Shown here: positions 17,647-25,757 of the stretch, in pieces
How positions within the stretch are numbered: position 1 is the first letter of the stretch
How the letters are laid out: each line of letters begins with the position of its first letter
NCBI GenBank assembly: GCA_021732785.1
Contig: JAKFUG010000008.1
Coordinates: 115,002 to 179,001 of the forward strand
Direction: 5' to 3'
Length of the DNA: 64,000 nucleotides
Source: Planctomycetaceae bacterium
GTDB lineage: Bacteria; Planctomycetota; Planctomycetia; Planctomycetales; Planctomycetaceae
The notes under the pieces: generated by a model
The model's input: only the letters and a program-made list of their open reading frames with translations
Told to the model about the DNA's origin: nothing
The model's database searches: none
Position numbers and translations under genes: made by a program

Positions 17647-19098
17647 TCATACCGCGGCGCGTTTGCCGAGGGGTGAACGCGGGATGTGTTCATTGCCGCA
17701 ACCCGCGGACGTCGGCAACATCTTACCGGGGCTGCACAGGTTGTGCGGGTTGAAGGTGTCGTGGAGCGTCTGCATCACGGCGAGATCGTCCGCGGTGAAG
17801 AGGCGGTTCATGAAGCTGATCTTTTCGACACCGATGCCGTGCTCGCCAGTGACGCTGCCGCCGAGGTCGATGCACTTGTTGAGAATCTCGTCGCTGGCCT
17901 CCATCACGCGGTGGACCTGCGCGGTGTCCCGCTCATCGAACAACAGAATCGGATGGATGTTGCCGTCACCCGCATGAAACACGTTGACGATGCGGATGTC
18001 GTATTTCTGGCTGATATCAATGATGAATCGCAGGATCTCGGGCAACTTGGTCCGTGGCACAACACCATCCTGTGTGCAATAGCTTGGGCTGAGCCGCCCG
18101 ATGGCACCGAAGGCTTGCTTGCGGCATTTCCACAGCAGTTGGCGTTCTTTCGGTGTGTTCGCCTGCCGGACTTCGCGGGCTCCACTTTCGTTACAGATGC
18201 GGATGATTTTCTGGGCGTCTTCGTCCACGCCGACTTCGAGCCCATCGACTTCGATGAGCAGCACCGCTCCGGCGTCGAGCGGAAAGCCGAAGTGAAACGC
18301 CTGCTCTAACGCGGAGACGATCCCCTGATCCATCATCTCCAGTGCCGCGGGAACGATGCCCGCACCGATGATGTTGCTGATGGTTTGCGTCGCATCATCA
18401 ACGGTTTCAAACACGCCGAGCATGGTGCGGTACGCCGCCGGGTCGCGCGTGAGCTTCACGATGACCTTCGTGCAGATGCCGAGCGTGCCCTCACTGCCGA
18501 CGAAGAGGCCCGTGAGATCGAAGCCCGGCACGTCTTCCGTCGGCCCGCCGAGTTGCACGACTTCACCATCGGGGAAGACGACTTCCGCACCGAGGACGTG
18601 GTTGACCGTTACGCCGTATTTCAACGTGTGCGGCCCGCCGGAGTTCGTGGCAAAATTCCCGCCGATGGTGCAGGCTCCCTGGCTGCTGGGATCGGGAGCA
18701 TAATGGTACCCGCTTCCCTTCAAGGCGTTCGTGAGATGCACATTCACGAGACCGGGTTCGACCACGGCATAGCGGTCGCGCAGATTGATTTCGAGAATTC
18801 GCTTCATCCGCGTGAGGGCGAGCATCACCCCGCCGCCGACGGGCAGACACCCGCCGGCGAGACTGGTGCCTGCCCCGCGCGGAATGAACGGCACTTTCTC
18901 GACGTTGCACAGTTTGACGATCTCCACGACCTGTTCGGTCGTCGTGGGGAAGACCACGACATCGGGGCATTTCTTCTCGACGACGTACCCGTCGCATTCG
19001 TAAACGAGCAGTTCATCCGGCCGAATGAGGATGCCGTCCTCGCCAACGATTTCGGTGAGGCGCGTCACGAAGGGATGGGCAAGTGCGGCAACAGTCAT
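17647..19098 (-). CDS. glcD: FAD-linked oxidase, glycolate oxidase subunit GlcD type
   Basis: A 483-residue flavoprotein of the VAO/PCMH family, which oxidises 2-hydroxy acids such as glycolate or lactate. The FAD-binding PCMH domain contains 'FIPRGAGTSLAGGCLPVGGG' (~70-90) and 'APDPSSQGACTIGGNFATNS' (~133-152). The C-terminal cap domain has 'VVPRTKLPEILRFI', 'NVFHAGDGNIHPILL' (the conserved His-Ala-Gly-Asp-Gly-Asn) and 'SVTGEHGIGVEK'. The length and all family motifs are intact. GlcE and GlcF subunit genes are not adjacent, so it may act alone or with subunits encoded elsewhere. It is divergent from the esterase gene. Confidence 0.93.
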   Translation of the reverse strand: MTVAALAHPFVTRLTEIVGEDGILIRPDELLVYECDGYVVEKKCPDVVVFPTTTEQVVEIVKLCNVEKVPFIPRGAGTSLAGGCLPVGGGVMLALTRMKRILEINLRDRYAVVEPGLVNVHLTNALKGSGYHYAPDPSSQGACTIGGNFATNSGGPHTLKYGVTVNHVLGAEVVFPDGEVVQLGGPTEDVPGFDLTGLFVGSEGTLGICTKVIVKLTRDPAAYRTMLGVFETVDDATQTISNIIGAGIVPAALEMMDQGIVSALEQAFHFGFPLDAGAVLLIEVDGLEVGVDEDAQKIIRICNESGAREVRQANTPKERQLLWKCRKQAFGAIGRLSPSYCTQDGVVPRTKLPEILRFIIDISQKYDIRIVNVFHAGDGNIHPILLFDERDTAQVHRVMEASDEILNKCIDLGGSVTGEHGIGVEKISFMNRLFTADDLAVMQTLHDTFNPHNLCSPGKMLPTSAGCGNEHIPRSPLGKRAAV

Positions 19099-19136
19099 GG
19101 ACGTCTCATGAAGGCGGAATGAAGGAGAAAATGCTT

Positions 19137-19180
19137 TTCCGCTTGCGCTTAGCGGAACATTCCGCTAAGCGCAAGCGGAA
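19137..19180. repeat. Palindromic element family G
   Basis: Perfect 20-base arms, TTCCGCTTGCGCTTAGCGGA and its inverse, are separated by only ACAT. It lies in the divergent gap between glcD and the sialate esterase gene. The near-zero spacer would form a strong hairpin; an AT-rich repeated stretch (CACTTTTCA-type) follows at about 19185-19220. Confidence 0.9.
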
Positions 19181-19349
19181 GAGTCACACTTTTCATTTTG
19201 CACTTTTCACTTTGCACTCTCTACTGAGTGGAGAGCATTGGTTGCCACAAGCTTGCATCCCTGCACGTCCCGGCCGATACTGCCTCGCACGCATCGGGGA
19301 TTGTCCATTTGTGCGTGGTCCCACTCGACTTTCTAGAAGGAACAACGTG

Positions 19350-20870
19350 ATGGTTCGTGGATGGAAACGCTGGCTGTTACAGTCGGCGGCTGTGCTCGTC
19401 GCGGCGAGTGCTCAAATGAGCTTTGCCGACGTCAAGGTTCCGAATGTCTTCACCGATCACATGGTGCTGCAGCAGGGCCAGAAAAATCGCGTGTGGGGCG
19501 TGGCCGACGCGGGCGAAGCCGTGAAGGTCACGATCGGTTCGCAATCACAGAGCGCGACACCGGGTGAAGGGGGCAAGTGGACCGTCACGCTCGATCCGAT
19601 GCCGGTGAATGCCACGCCGCAGACGCTCACGATCGCTGGCAAGAACACAATCAAGATCGAAGACGTCCTCGTCGGCGAAGTCTGGATCTGCTCCGGCCAG
19701 TCGAATATGCAATGGTCGGTGAATGCCTCGGTCGATCCCGATCTCGAAAAGCTCGCCGCGAAGTTTCCGAAGATCCGGATGATCAACTTCCCGCAGATCG
19801 GCAAGCAGGAACCGGTCTGGTCCCACGACGATCGCAAGTGGCAAGTCTGCAGTCCCGACACCATCGGCAACTGGTCCGCGGTGGGATACTTCTTCGCCCG
19901 GCAACTGCACCTCACGCTCGATGTGCCGGTCGGGATGATCAACAACGCCTGGGGTGGCAGTGCCGCCGAAGCCTGGGTGAATCGCGACGTGCTGGCCAAG
20001 ACGGAAGAAATGAAGCCGCTGGTCGAACGCTGGGAACAGCAGGAAAAAGTGTTCGCGGACTTGTCGAAGAACAAGGAATTGAACGACGACCAAAAGAAGC
20101 AACTCGGCGGCCTTCAGGGCCAGATGGGCGGCAACAGCCGTCCGGGGAACATCTACAACGGCGTGCTGAAATCGCACCTCGGCTATGGCATCCGCGGGGC
20201 GATCTGGTATCAGGGCGAATCGAACGCCGGCCGCGCGTACCAATACCGCAATCTGTTCCCGCTGATGATTCAGAACTGGCGCGACGAATGGGCTCAGGGC
20301 GACTTCCCGTTCTATTACGTGCAGCTCGCCGACTTCCTCGCCGAAAAGCCGGAACCGGGCGACAGCAGTTGGGCGGAACTCCGCGAAGCCCAGACGATGA
20401 CGATGGACAAGCTGCCCAACGTCGGCGAAGCGGTCATCATCGACATCGGCGAAGGGAAGGACATCCACCCGAAGAACAAGGAAGATGTGGGCAAGCGGCT
20501 CGCACGGTGGGCGCTCGCCAGGGATTACGGCGTGCAGGTTCCTTGCAAGAGCCCACGCTACAAATCGATGGTGAAGAACGGCAACAAGATTACCCTCACG
20601 TTTGACAATGTCGACGGTGGTTTCCGCCCCTTCGATGTCAACGAACCGCGCGGGTTTGCCATTGCCGGCGAAGATAAGAAATTCGTGTGGGCGCAGGGCA
20701 AAATCGCGGGGAACACGGTGGAAGTCTGGAGCGACGCAGTTGCCGATCCGGTAGCGGTGCGGTACGCATGGGCCGACAATCCGGTCTGCAACATGTACAG
20801 CGGCGCGGGGCTGCCGATGACCCCGTTCCGCACGGATGACTGGCCGGGCGTGACGATCAACAACAAATAG
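19350..20870 (+). CDS. Secreted sialate O-acetylesterase-like enzyme
   Basis: A 506-residue SGNH-type esterase (DUF303/SASA family), which removes acetyl groups from sialic acid or plant/algal polysaccharides. The ATG at 19350 follows GAAGGA; a GTG just before it is the alternative. A signal peptide (residues ~1-26, ending 'SAQMSFA') directs export. The catalytic Ser118 is in 'ICSGQSNMQWSV', and 'GAIWYQGESNAGRA' further on is the second conserved block with the oxyanion-hole region. The length matches typical planctomycete homologues. It is monocistronic with a strong terminator 30 bases after the stop. Confidence 0.92.
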   Translation: MVRGWKRWLLQSAAVLVAASAQMSFADVKVPNVFTDHMVLQQGQKNRVWGVADAGEAVKVTIGSQSQSATPGEGGKWTVTLDPMPVNATPQTLTIAGKNTIKIEDVLVGEVWICSGQSNMQWSVNASVDPDLEKLAAKFPKIRMINFPQIGKQEPVWSHDDRKWQVCSPDTIGNWSAVGYFFARQLHLTLDVPVGMINNAWGGSAAEAWVNRDVLAKTEEMKPLVERWEQQEKVFADLSKNKELNDDQKKQLGGLQGQMGGNSRPGNIYNGVLKSHLGYGIRGAIWYQGESNAGRAYQYRNLFPLMIQNWRDEWAQGDFPFYYVQLADFLAEKPEPGDSSWAELREAQTMTMDKLPNVGEAVIIDIGEGKDIHPKNKEDVGKRLARWALARDYGVQVPCKSPRYKSMVKNGNKITLTFDNVDGGFRPFDVNEPRGFAIAGEDKKFVWAQGKIAGNTVEVWSDAVADPVAVRYAWADNPVCNMYSGAGLPMTPFRTDDWPGVTINNK

Positions 20871-20899
20871 GTTTGTCGATCACCCGTTCTGCACAACAA

Positions 20900-20935
20900 A
20901 AAGAGCCCGGCTGCTGGGAAGCAGCCGGGCTCTTT
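20900..20935. terminator. Bidirectional intrinsic terminator
   Basis: A perfect 15-bp stem (AAAGAGCCCGGCTGC and inverse) with loop TGGGAA is flanked by A and T runs on both sides. It lies between the convergent sialate esterase and tail-specific protease genes and serves both. Confidence 0.95.
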
Positions 20936-20970
20936 GTTTTAACGGTCGCATCGCTTGGACAGCGTTTCAA

Positions 20971-23031
20971 CTACCGCGAAGCTGCCGTGCGGGCCTGGCG
21001 GAGGAGTTGCAGGTAATCGGTGGCCACGTGGATCACTTCCTTGTTGTAGTCGGTCTCTTTGAAGACCGGACCTTCACCCGTGCCGTTTTCCTTTTCTTCC
21101 TCTTCCTTGGCGACTTCGTTGGCCGCTTTGTCTTCATCGCGTTCGTGCTGTAGCGTTTCCTGGTTGAGCGAGACCACTTTGCGATTCTTCCGCGTGAGGT
21201 ATCGGTCGATATCCTTCTTGATCTCCACGAACTTCGGATCGGCGGCAATGCGACGGCTGCTCATTTCACGCAGCCCGGCGATGACGCCCGGATCGGCCAT
21301 GTTGTAGATCACGTGCGAAGCCGGTTCGATGCGATCGAACGCCAGTGCATTTTCGAGGAATGATTCGCCGAGATCCATGTGATCGAGCAGTGACGGCAGG
21401 ACGACGTCCGATTCCACGCCGCGGTTTTGCGTGCTGTCGCCATTCACGCGGTAAAACTGGTTGATCGTCAGTTTGAGGGCTCCGCGGTTCTGCCGAGCCG
21501 TTAGGAAACCGCTGCTGACGGGCATCACGTTCTGGACGGTCCCTTTGCCGTGCGTCGTGGTGTCCCCGATGATCAGTCCCCGACGGTAGTCTTTAATCAC
21601 CGCCGCGAAAATCTCGGACGCGGAGGCCGCCAGCCGGTTACAGAGCACCACCACCGGACCGTCGTACTGCACGCCGGCTTCGGTATCGTCATGGCTTTTC
21701 ACTTTGCCATTCTGTTCTTTCACCTGGACCACGGGGCCTTTATCGATGAACAGTCCCGAAACTTCGATCGCTTCGCTGAGGGCCCCGCCGCCGTTCATGC
21801 GGAGGTCGACCACCACCATGTCGACGCCGCCTTGCTTGCGGAAGTCGGCGAGAACTTTGCTCACATCGCGGGCGGTGCTCTTGAAGTCGTCGAGCCCCTG
21901 CTGGGCACCGCTGAAATCGCGATAGAACGACGGAATATCGATCACGCCCACGCGACCGGTGGTGCCGGGAAGCCACTTGGCGGCATCAATAATCTGGCCT
22001 TTCACTTCGGATGACGTCAGCTCGATTTTCTGCCGGACGAGCGTGTATTCCACGGTTTCATTGGCACCGTTGAGCACCCGCAGACGGACTCGCGAGCCCC
22101 CTTCGCCACGGATCAGTCGTACCACGCGGCTGAGCTTCATTTCGACAATATCGACCCATTCGCCATCCCCCTGGGACACCGCGATGATCTTGTCATTCAC
22201 TTTGAGCCGCGCATCTTTTTCCGCGGCACCACCTTTGACGACTTGCGCTACGATGGTGTAGCCGTCTTCGGATCGCAGCGCGGCACCGATGCCTTCCAAA
22301 CTCAGCCGCATCTGGATGTTGAAGTCTTCCAGCGTCTGGGGAGACATGTAACTGGAGTGCGGATCGAAGCAGTGTGCGAGGGACGAAAGATACATTTCGA
22401 GGACTTCGCCATCCTCGGTGTCGTGCGCATTCCGCTTGACGGTGTCGTAGCGCTTGTGCAGTCGCTTCTTGGCTTCTTCCGGCGCGATCTTGTCGAGCCG
22501 CATGGACAAGAGGTCGAACTTGATCCGCTTCCGCCAGCGGTCATCCAGCTCGCGGACATCGGGGGCCCAACTGATTTGATCGCCGTCTACCGCCATCGAT
22601 TCATCGATGGTGAAATCGTGCGTCGCATCGACATTCTTCTGGGCGACCGCCATCCGTTCGTCGAGGCGCTTGAGATACGTCGAGAAGACCAGCCGGGCAA
22701 AATCGACGTTGCCGGTTTTCACAATCAGGTCGTCGAGCTGATCGCGGTAGCGGCTGAACTCGTCGATGTCGGATTGCAGAAAATAGAGTTTCTGCGGATC
22801 CAGGTCTTTCAGCATCCGTTTGACGAGCATTTGCGAGATGCGATCGTCGATGGGTTTCTGGCTGATGTGATGCTTGCTGATCATGTCCGCGACGAGTTTC
22901 GCGGTGGTCTGATCGTTGCTGTTGCCGTTATTCAGTTGTTGGGCACCGATGGTCGAAGCGACCAGAAGGACCACGAGACCGGAGACACAACAGGCCGTAC
23001 GTGAAGGCAAACACAGTCTCATGGAGCTCAT
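20971..23031 (-). CDS. prc: Carboxy-terminal (tail-specific) protease
   Basis: A periplasmic serine protease of 686 residues, family S41. A signal segment ('VSGLVVLLVASTIGA', ~16-30) is followed by the N-terminal helical domain seen in Prc/Tsp ('DQTTAKLVADMISKHH...DPQKLYFLQSDIDEF'). A PDZ domain (~235-335, with 'SLEGIGAALRSEDGY') and the catalytic core come next. The catalytic dyad is Ser472 in 'LAASASEIFAAVIKDYRRG' and Lys496 in 'THGKGTVQ'. A C-terminal acidic/basic helical tail corresponds to the DUF3340 region. The enzyme degrades proteins with nonpolar C-termini and trims envelope proteins. All key residues are present. It is divergent from the alpha/alpha-barrel protein gene. Confidence 0.94.
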   Translation of the reverse strand: MSSMRLCLPSRTACCVSGLVVLLVASTIGAQQLNNGNSNDQTTAKLVADMISKHHISQKPIDDRISQMLVKRMLKDLDPQKLYFLQSDIDEFSRYRDQLDDLIVKTGNVDFARLVFSTYLKRLDERMAVAQKNVDATHDFTIDESMAVDGDQISWAPDVRELDDRWRKRIKFDLLSMRLDKIAPEEAKKRLHKRYDTVKRNAHDTEDGEVLEMYLSSLAHCFDPHSSYMSPQTLEDFNIQMRLSLEGIGAALRSEDGYTIVAQVVKGGAAEKDARLKVNDKIIAVSQGDGEWVDIVEMKLSRVVRLIRGEGGSRVRLRVLNGANETVEYTLVRQKIELTSSEVKGQIIDAAKWLPGTTGRVGVIDIPSFYRDFSGAQQGLDDFKSTARDVSKVLADFRKQGGVDMVVVDLRMNGGGALSEAIEVSGLFIDKGPVVQVKEQNGKVKSHDDTEAGVQYDGPVVVLCNRLAASASEIFAAVIKDYRRGLIIGDTTTHGKGTVQNVMPVSSGFLTARQNRGALKLTINQFYRVNGDSTQNRGVESDVVLPSLLDHMDLGESFLENALAFDRIEPASHVIYNMADPGVIAGLREMSSRRIAADPKFVEIKKDIDRYLTRKNRKVVSLNQETLQHERDEDKAANEVAKEEEEKENGTGEGPVFKETDYNKEVIHVATDYLQLLRQARTAASR

Positions 23032-23231
23032 CCGTGTTCAGAGACGGGGCTGGCGGCAGCGATATTTCGCCGCGATCATCGAATCCTAGCCAAACGGACC
23101 ACTTGTGGCAAGACGCGCTCTGAACGGGGGTTACGAAGAATCCAGCGATCGGCGGTTTTCGCCTTTCGGTTTTCCCACCTTCACCGTTACAGTGAACTGT
23201 CAGGGTTTGAAAGCGATTCAGGAGCCAGGCG

Positions 23232-24251
23232 ATGGATTTCCGGATGGTGATGGCGGCGCTCTTGGGGTTCGCGTTCGCTGGGCCGGCGTCGGCGGCGATG
23301 AAAGATCCCAAAGCGAAAGTGGCGGCGATCAAAGCGCTGGATTGGCTCGGGGCCGAGCAGCATCGCCAGGGATATTGGGAAGCGAACGGTCAGCAGTACC
23401 GCGTGGCCATGACCGCATTGGCAGGCAACGCGATGCTGTGCGAAGGGAGTACGGCGACCCGTGGCCGGTTTTCCAAGAAGATCGCCCTCGCCGTCGATTA
23501 TCTGCTCGAGTGTGCCCAACCGAACGGGCTCATCGGTTTCAAGAACGATTATCACTACACGTACGGCCACGGCTTCTCGATGCTGTTTTTATCGCAAGTC
23601 TTCGGCGAGGAAGAAGACGCCCGGCGTCGCGAGAAGCTGAAAGAAGTCCTGACGAAAGCCGTCCAGTTCTGTGGGGAAGCCCAAACACCCGATGGCGGCT
23701 GGGGCTATGTTTCGGCGAAAGACGGCAATAACTTCGACGAAGGTTCGACGTGCGTCACGCAGGTGCAGGGCCTGCGCGCCTGTCGCAATGCGGGCATTCC
23801 GGTGCCGAAGGAAATCATCGACCGGGCCGTCGAATACATCAAGAAATGCACGGCGACGGATGGCGGAGTGCAGTACAGCATCCGCGGCGGCGGCTCGCGC
23901 CCGCCCATCACCGCGGCGGCGATCGCGTGCCTGTTCAACTCCGGTGAGTACGAAGACGAGTTCGCGCAGAAACTGTTGAAATACTGCGAGAAGAACATCA
24001 AAGATAACCGTAATAACCAGCAGTTTTTCGGCCACTGGCATTATACGCATTTCTATTACTCGCAGGTGATGTATCGCCTGGGGGATGATCAGTGGGGCAA
24101 GTATGCTCCAGAGATCTTCCGCGAGATCATGCGACAACAGTCGGCGAATGGCTCGTGGAAAGAATCGCACGTCGGCCCCGTCTACGTGACGGCGATCAAT
24201 GCCACGATCCTGCTGATGGACAATGGCTTCCTGCCGATCTACCAGCGGTAA
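23232..24251 (+). CDS. Secreted prenyltransferase/squalene-cyclase-repeat protein
   Basis: A 339-residue protein with a signal peptide (residues ~1-22, 'MVMAALLGFAFAGPASA') and a body made of repeats of the alpha/alpha-toroid type: 'KALDWLGAEQHRQGYWE', 'AVDYLLECAQPNGLIGF', 'AVQFCGEAQTPDGGWGYVS', 'AVEYIKKCTATDGGVQYS', 'IMRQQSANGSWKE'. This fold is shared by squalene/hopene cyclases, prenyltransferase beta subunits and thioester complement-like proteins. The DxDD motif of cyclases is absent, so terpene cyclisation is unlikely. Secreted planctomycete members have unknown function. The SD sequence AGGAG at 23219 supports this start. Confidence 0.8.
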   Translation: MDFRMVMAALLGFAFAGPASAAMKDPKAKVAAIKALDWLGAEQHRQGYWEANGQQYRVAMTALAGNAMLCEGSTATRGRFSKKIALAVDYLLECAQPNGLIGFKNDYHYTYGHGFSMLFLSQVFGEEEDARRREKLKEVLTKAVQFCGEAQTPDGGWGYVSAKDGNNFDEGSTCVTQVQGLRACRNAGIPVPKEIIDRAVEYIKKCTATDGGVQYSIRGGGSRPPITAAAIACLFNSGEYEDEFAQKLLKYCEKNIKDNRNNQQFFGHWHYTHFYYSQVMYRLGDDQWGKYAPEIFREIMRQQSANGSWKESHVGPVYVTAINATILLMDNGFLPIYQR

Positions 24252-24356
24252 GCCTCCGCCGCTGTGCGGTTTCGCGCCCCGCGCCGATCGATTCACAATG
24301 ATCCCGGATTCAGAAGGTGTTTTCAAATTCGACCGAGTGACTGCGGAAGGCTGAAG

Positions 24357-24415
24357 GCGAAAAGCGGAAAGCCAGAAAAGACACTTTTTCCGGTGACTGG
24401 CTTTCCGCCTTTCGC
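24357..24415. repeat. Palindromic element family I
   Basis: Nineteen-base arms (GCGAAAAGCGGAAAGCCAG and inverse with one mismatch) are separated by 21 bases. The arms themselves are not self-complementary, unlike families A-D. Confidence 0.75.
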
Positions 24416-24480
24416 TCTCTGCTCTGGGATTTTGAAAACAGGTTCTCAAATCGTCCGGTCTGAATCGCCCTCGCGGGGGT

Positions 24481-24526
24481 TGTCAGAAAATGATTCGCGC
24501 CCGGTAAAATCCCGTCACTTCTGACA
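24481..24526. promoter_or_regulatory. Candidate operator/promoter region
   Basis: An inverted pair TGTCAGAA (24481-24488) and TTCTGACA (24519-24526) encloses a TAAAAT box (24505-24510). It lies about 90 bases upstream of the secretin-like gene. Binding by a regulator is speculative. Confidence 0.25.
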
Positions 24527-24617
24527 GACGGTTGGGGTACACTCGCCAGACACCGCGTCTTGTGCGGCAGTCTCAGTGCGGGATTGTCGACGCGATCACT
24601 GTTTGCGGGAGAGACTC

Positions 24618-25676
24618 ATGCGACGCTCGCTGTTCATGCTCTGTGCAATTTCGGGAGGCTTCCTTCAGACGGTGGCCTTCGCTCAATTCGGTAGTGGCGG
24701 GGGAGGATTCGGAAGTGGTTCGACGCCCTCGAAGCCTCCCGTCATTGCGGATGAAGACCTGCGGCCGATTCAATTGGAAATCGCCATTCTCGATGTCCCG
24801 GCGGCGGAGGCGGGGCAACCGGCATTGAAAGATGAGCAGCAGATCGCGCGGCTCGAACGGCTGGAAGCCGACGGAAAACTCGCCGGTCTGCAACGCCTCC
24901 GGGTCACTCTGATTGCGAACCAGCCCTCACAGTTTCAGTTGGGCGAAACGGTGCAAATCACGGTCGGACGGACACGTCCCCCCGGTGATCCGGCGGCGCG
25001 AGGGGGATTTGCGGGCCAATTCTCCGAAGCCACACGCGCTCAGAATATCGGCACGCTGTTGATGGCCACGGCCCGCCCCGTCACCGGCGGCGCGCTGGTC
25101 GACCTGAAGCTGGAGCGGAGCGGACTGAACGCGCCGAAACCAGCCGAAGGTGCGGACGCGGCGCTGAGCGAGGCTCCTCGAACACGGCAGTTGACAGTCA
25201 ACTCGACGGTTCTGCTGCCCGAGGGGGAAACCAAAATTATCTCCAGCAGCCTGCACTCCAGGGGGGATGGTGCCCGCGAAGAAACCTGGGTACTGGCACG
25301 GGTGGCGGTCGGTCCCGTCAACAAACCACAGGGCGTCTCGATGATCAGCATCTTTCATTTGAAGAATACGCGAGCCAAAGATGCCGCGGACATGATCACC
25401 TCGGTTTTCGATCACGGCAATGTCCGCGCGATTGCCGATGCTCGAACCAATACCGCGTTAGTCGTTTCCGCGGCCGAGAACGAAATGAAGCAGATTGAAG
25501 CGATCCTGCAAAAGCTCGACGAAAACGTCGCCGCGCCGGTCGTTCCCAAAGTCGAACTGCGGGAATTCGTGCCGGATAATAGTGAACCGTTCTTCGAGCC
25601 ACGGAAGCCGCAGATTCGCAAAACTCCAGATGATGCACTGACTCCGCCCGTATTCCCCAACCCGAAGGGCAAATGA
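24618..25676 (+). CDS. Secreted protein with C-terminal secretin NolW-like domain
   Basis: A 352-residue protein; ATG at 24618 with CGGGAGAG just upstream (a GTG 42 bases earlier is open). The signal peptide covers residues ~1-23, followed by a glycine-rich stretch 'FGSGGGGFGSGS'. The middle resembles the beta-rich region preceding secretin pores. Residues ~250-310 ('SMISIFHLKNTRAKDAADMI...NVRAIADARTNTALVVSAAE') form a typical NolW/secretin N-domain: a short strand, a helix and 'R.N.L.V'. There is no pore domain, so it is not itself a secretin channel. It could be a periplasmic partner or an orphan relative; no type II or IV pilus genes adjoin. Confidence 0.75.
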   Translation: MRRSLFMLCAISGGFLQTVAFAQFGSGGGGFGSGSTPSKPPVIADEDLRPIQLEIAILDVPAAEAGQPALKDEQQIARLERLEADGKLAGLQRLRVTLIANQPSQFQLGETVQITVGRTRPPGDPAARGGFAGQFSEATRAQNIGTLLMATARPVTGGALVDLKLERSGLNAPKPAEGADAALSEAPRTRQLTVNSTVLLPEGETKIISSSLHSRGDGAREETWVLARVAVGPVNKPQGVSMISIFHLKNTRAKDAADMITSVFDHGNVRAIADARTNTALVVSAAENEMKQIEAILQKLDENVAAPVVPKVELREFVPDNSEPFFEPRKPQIRKTPDDALTPPVFPNPKGK

Positions 25677-25757
25677 ACATCGTGATGCTCAAGATTCGGG
25701 CAGTTGACGAGGGCCATTCCATCACACTGGTGACATCGGACGATCACGGCGCAGCGG

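Larger units (their letters stand above)
24252..24617. other. Intergenic region with repeat and candidate operator
   Basis: Nothing protein-coding is supported in these 366 bases. They contain palindromic element I (24357-24415), an outer weaker inverted pair (TGTTTTCAAA near 24318 and TTTTGAAAAC near 24430) and an 8-bp inverted repeat TGTCAGAA/TTCTGACA at 24481-24526 that could be a regulator site for the following gene. Confidence 0.6.

Noticed and set aside
20900..20935. Possible mobile palindrome
   Set aside because: Flanking A/T runs and position between convergent genes mark it as an ordinary bidirectional terminator.
23232..24251. Hopene/squalene cyclase
   Set aside because: Half the expected length, exported, and lacking the DxDD catalytic motif.
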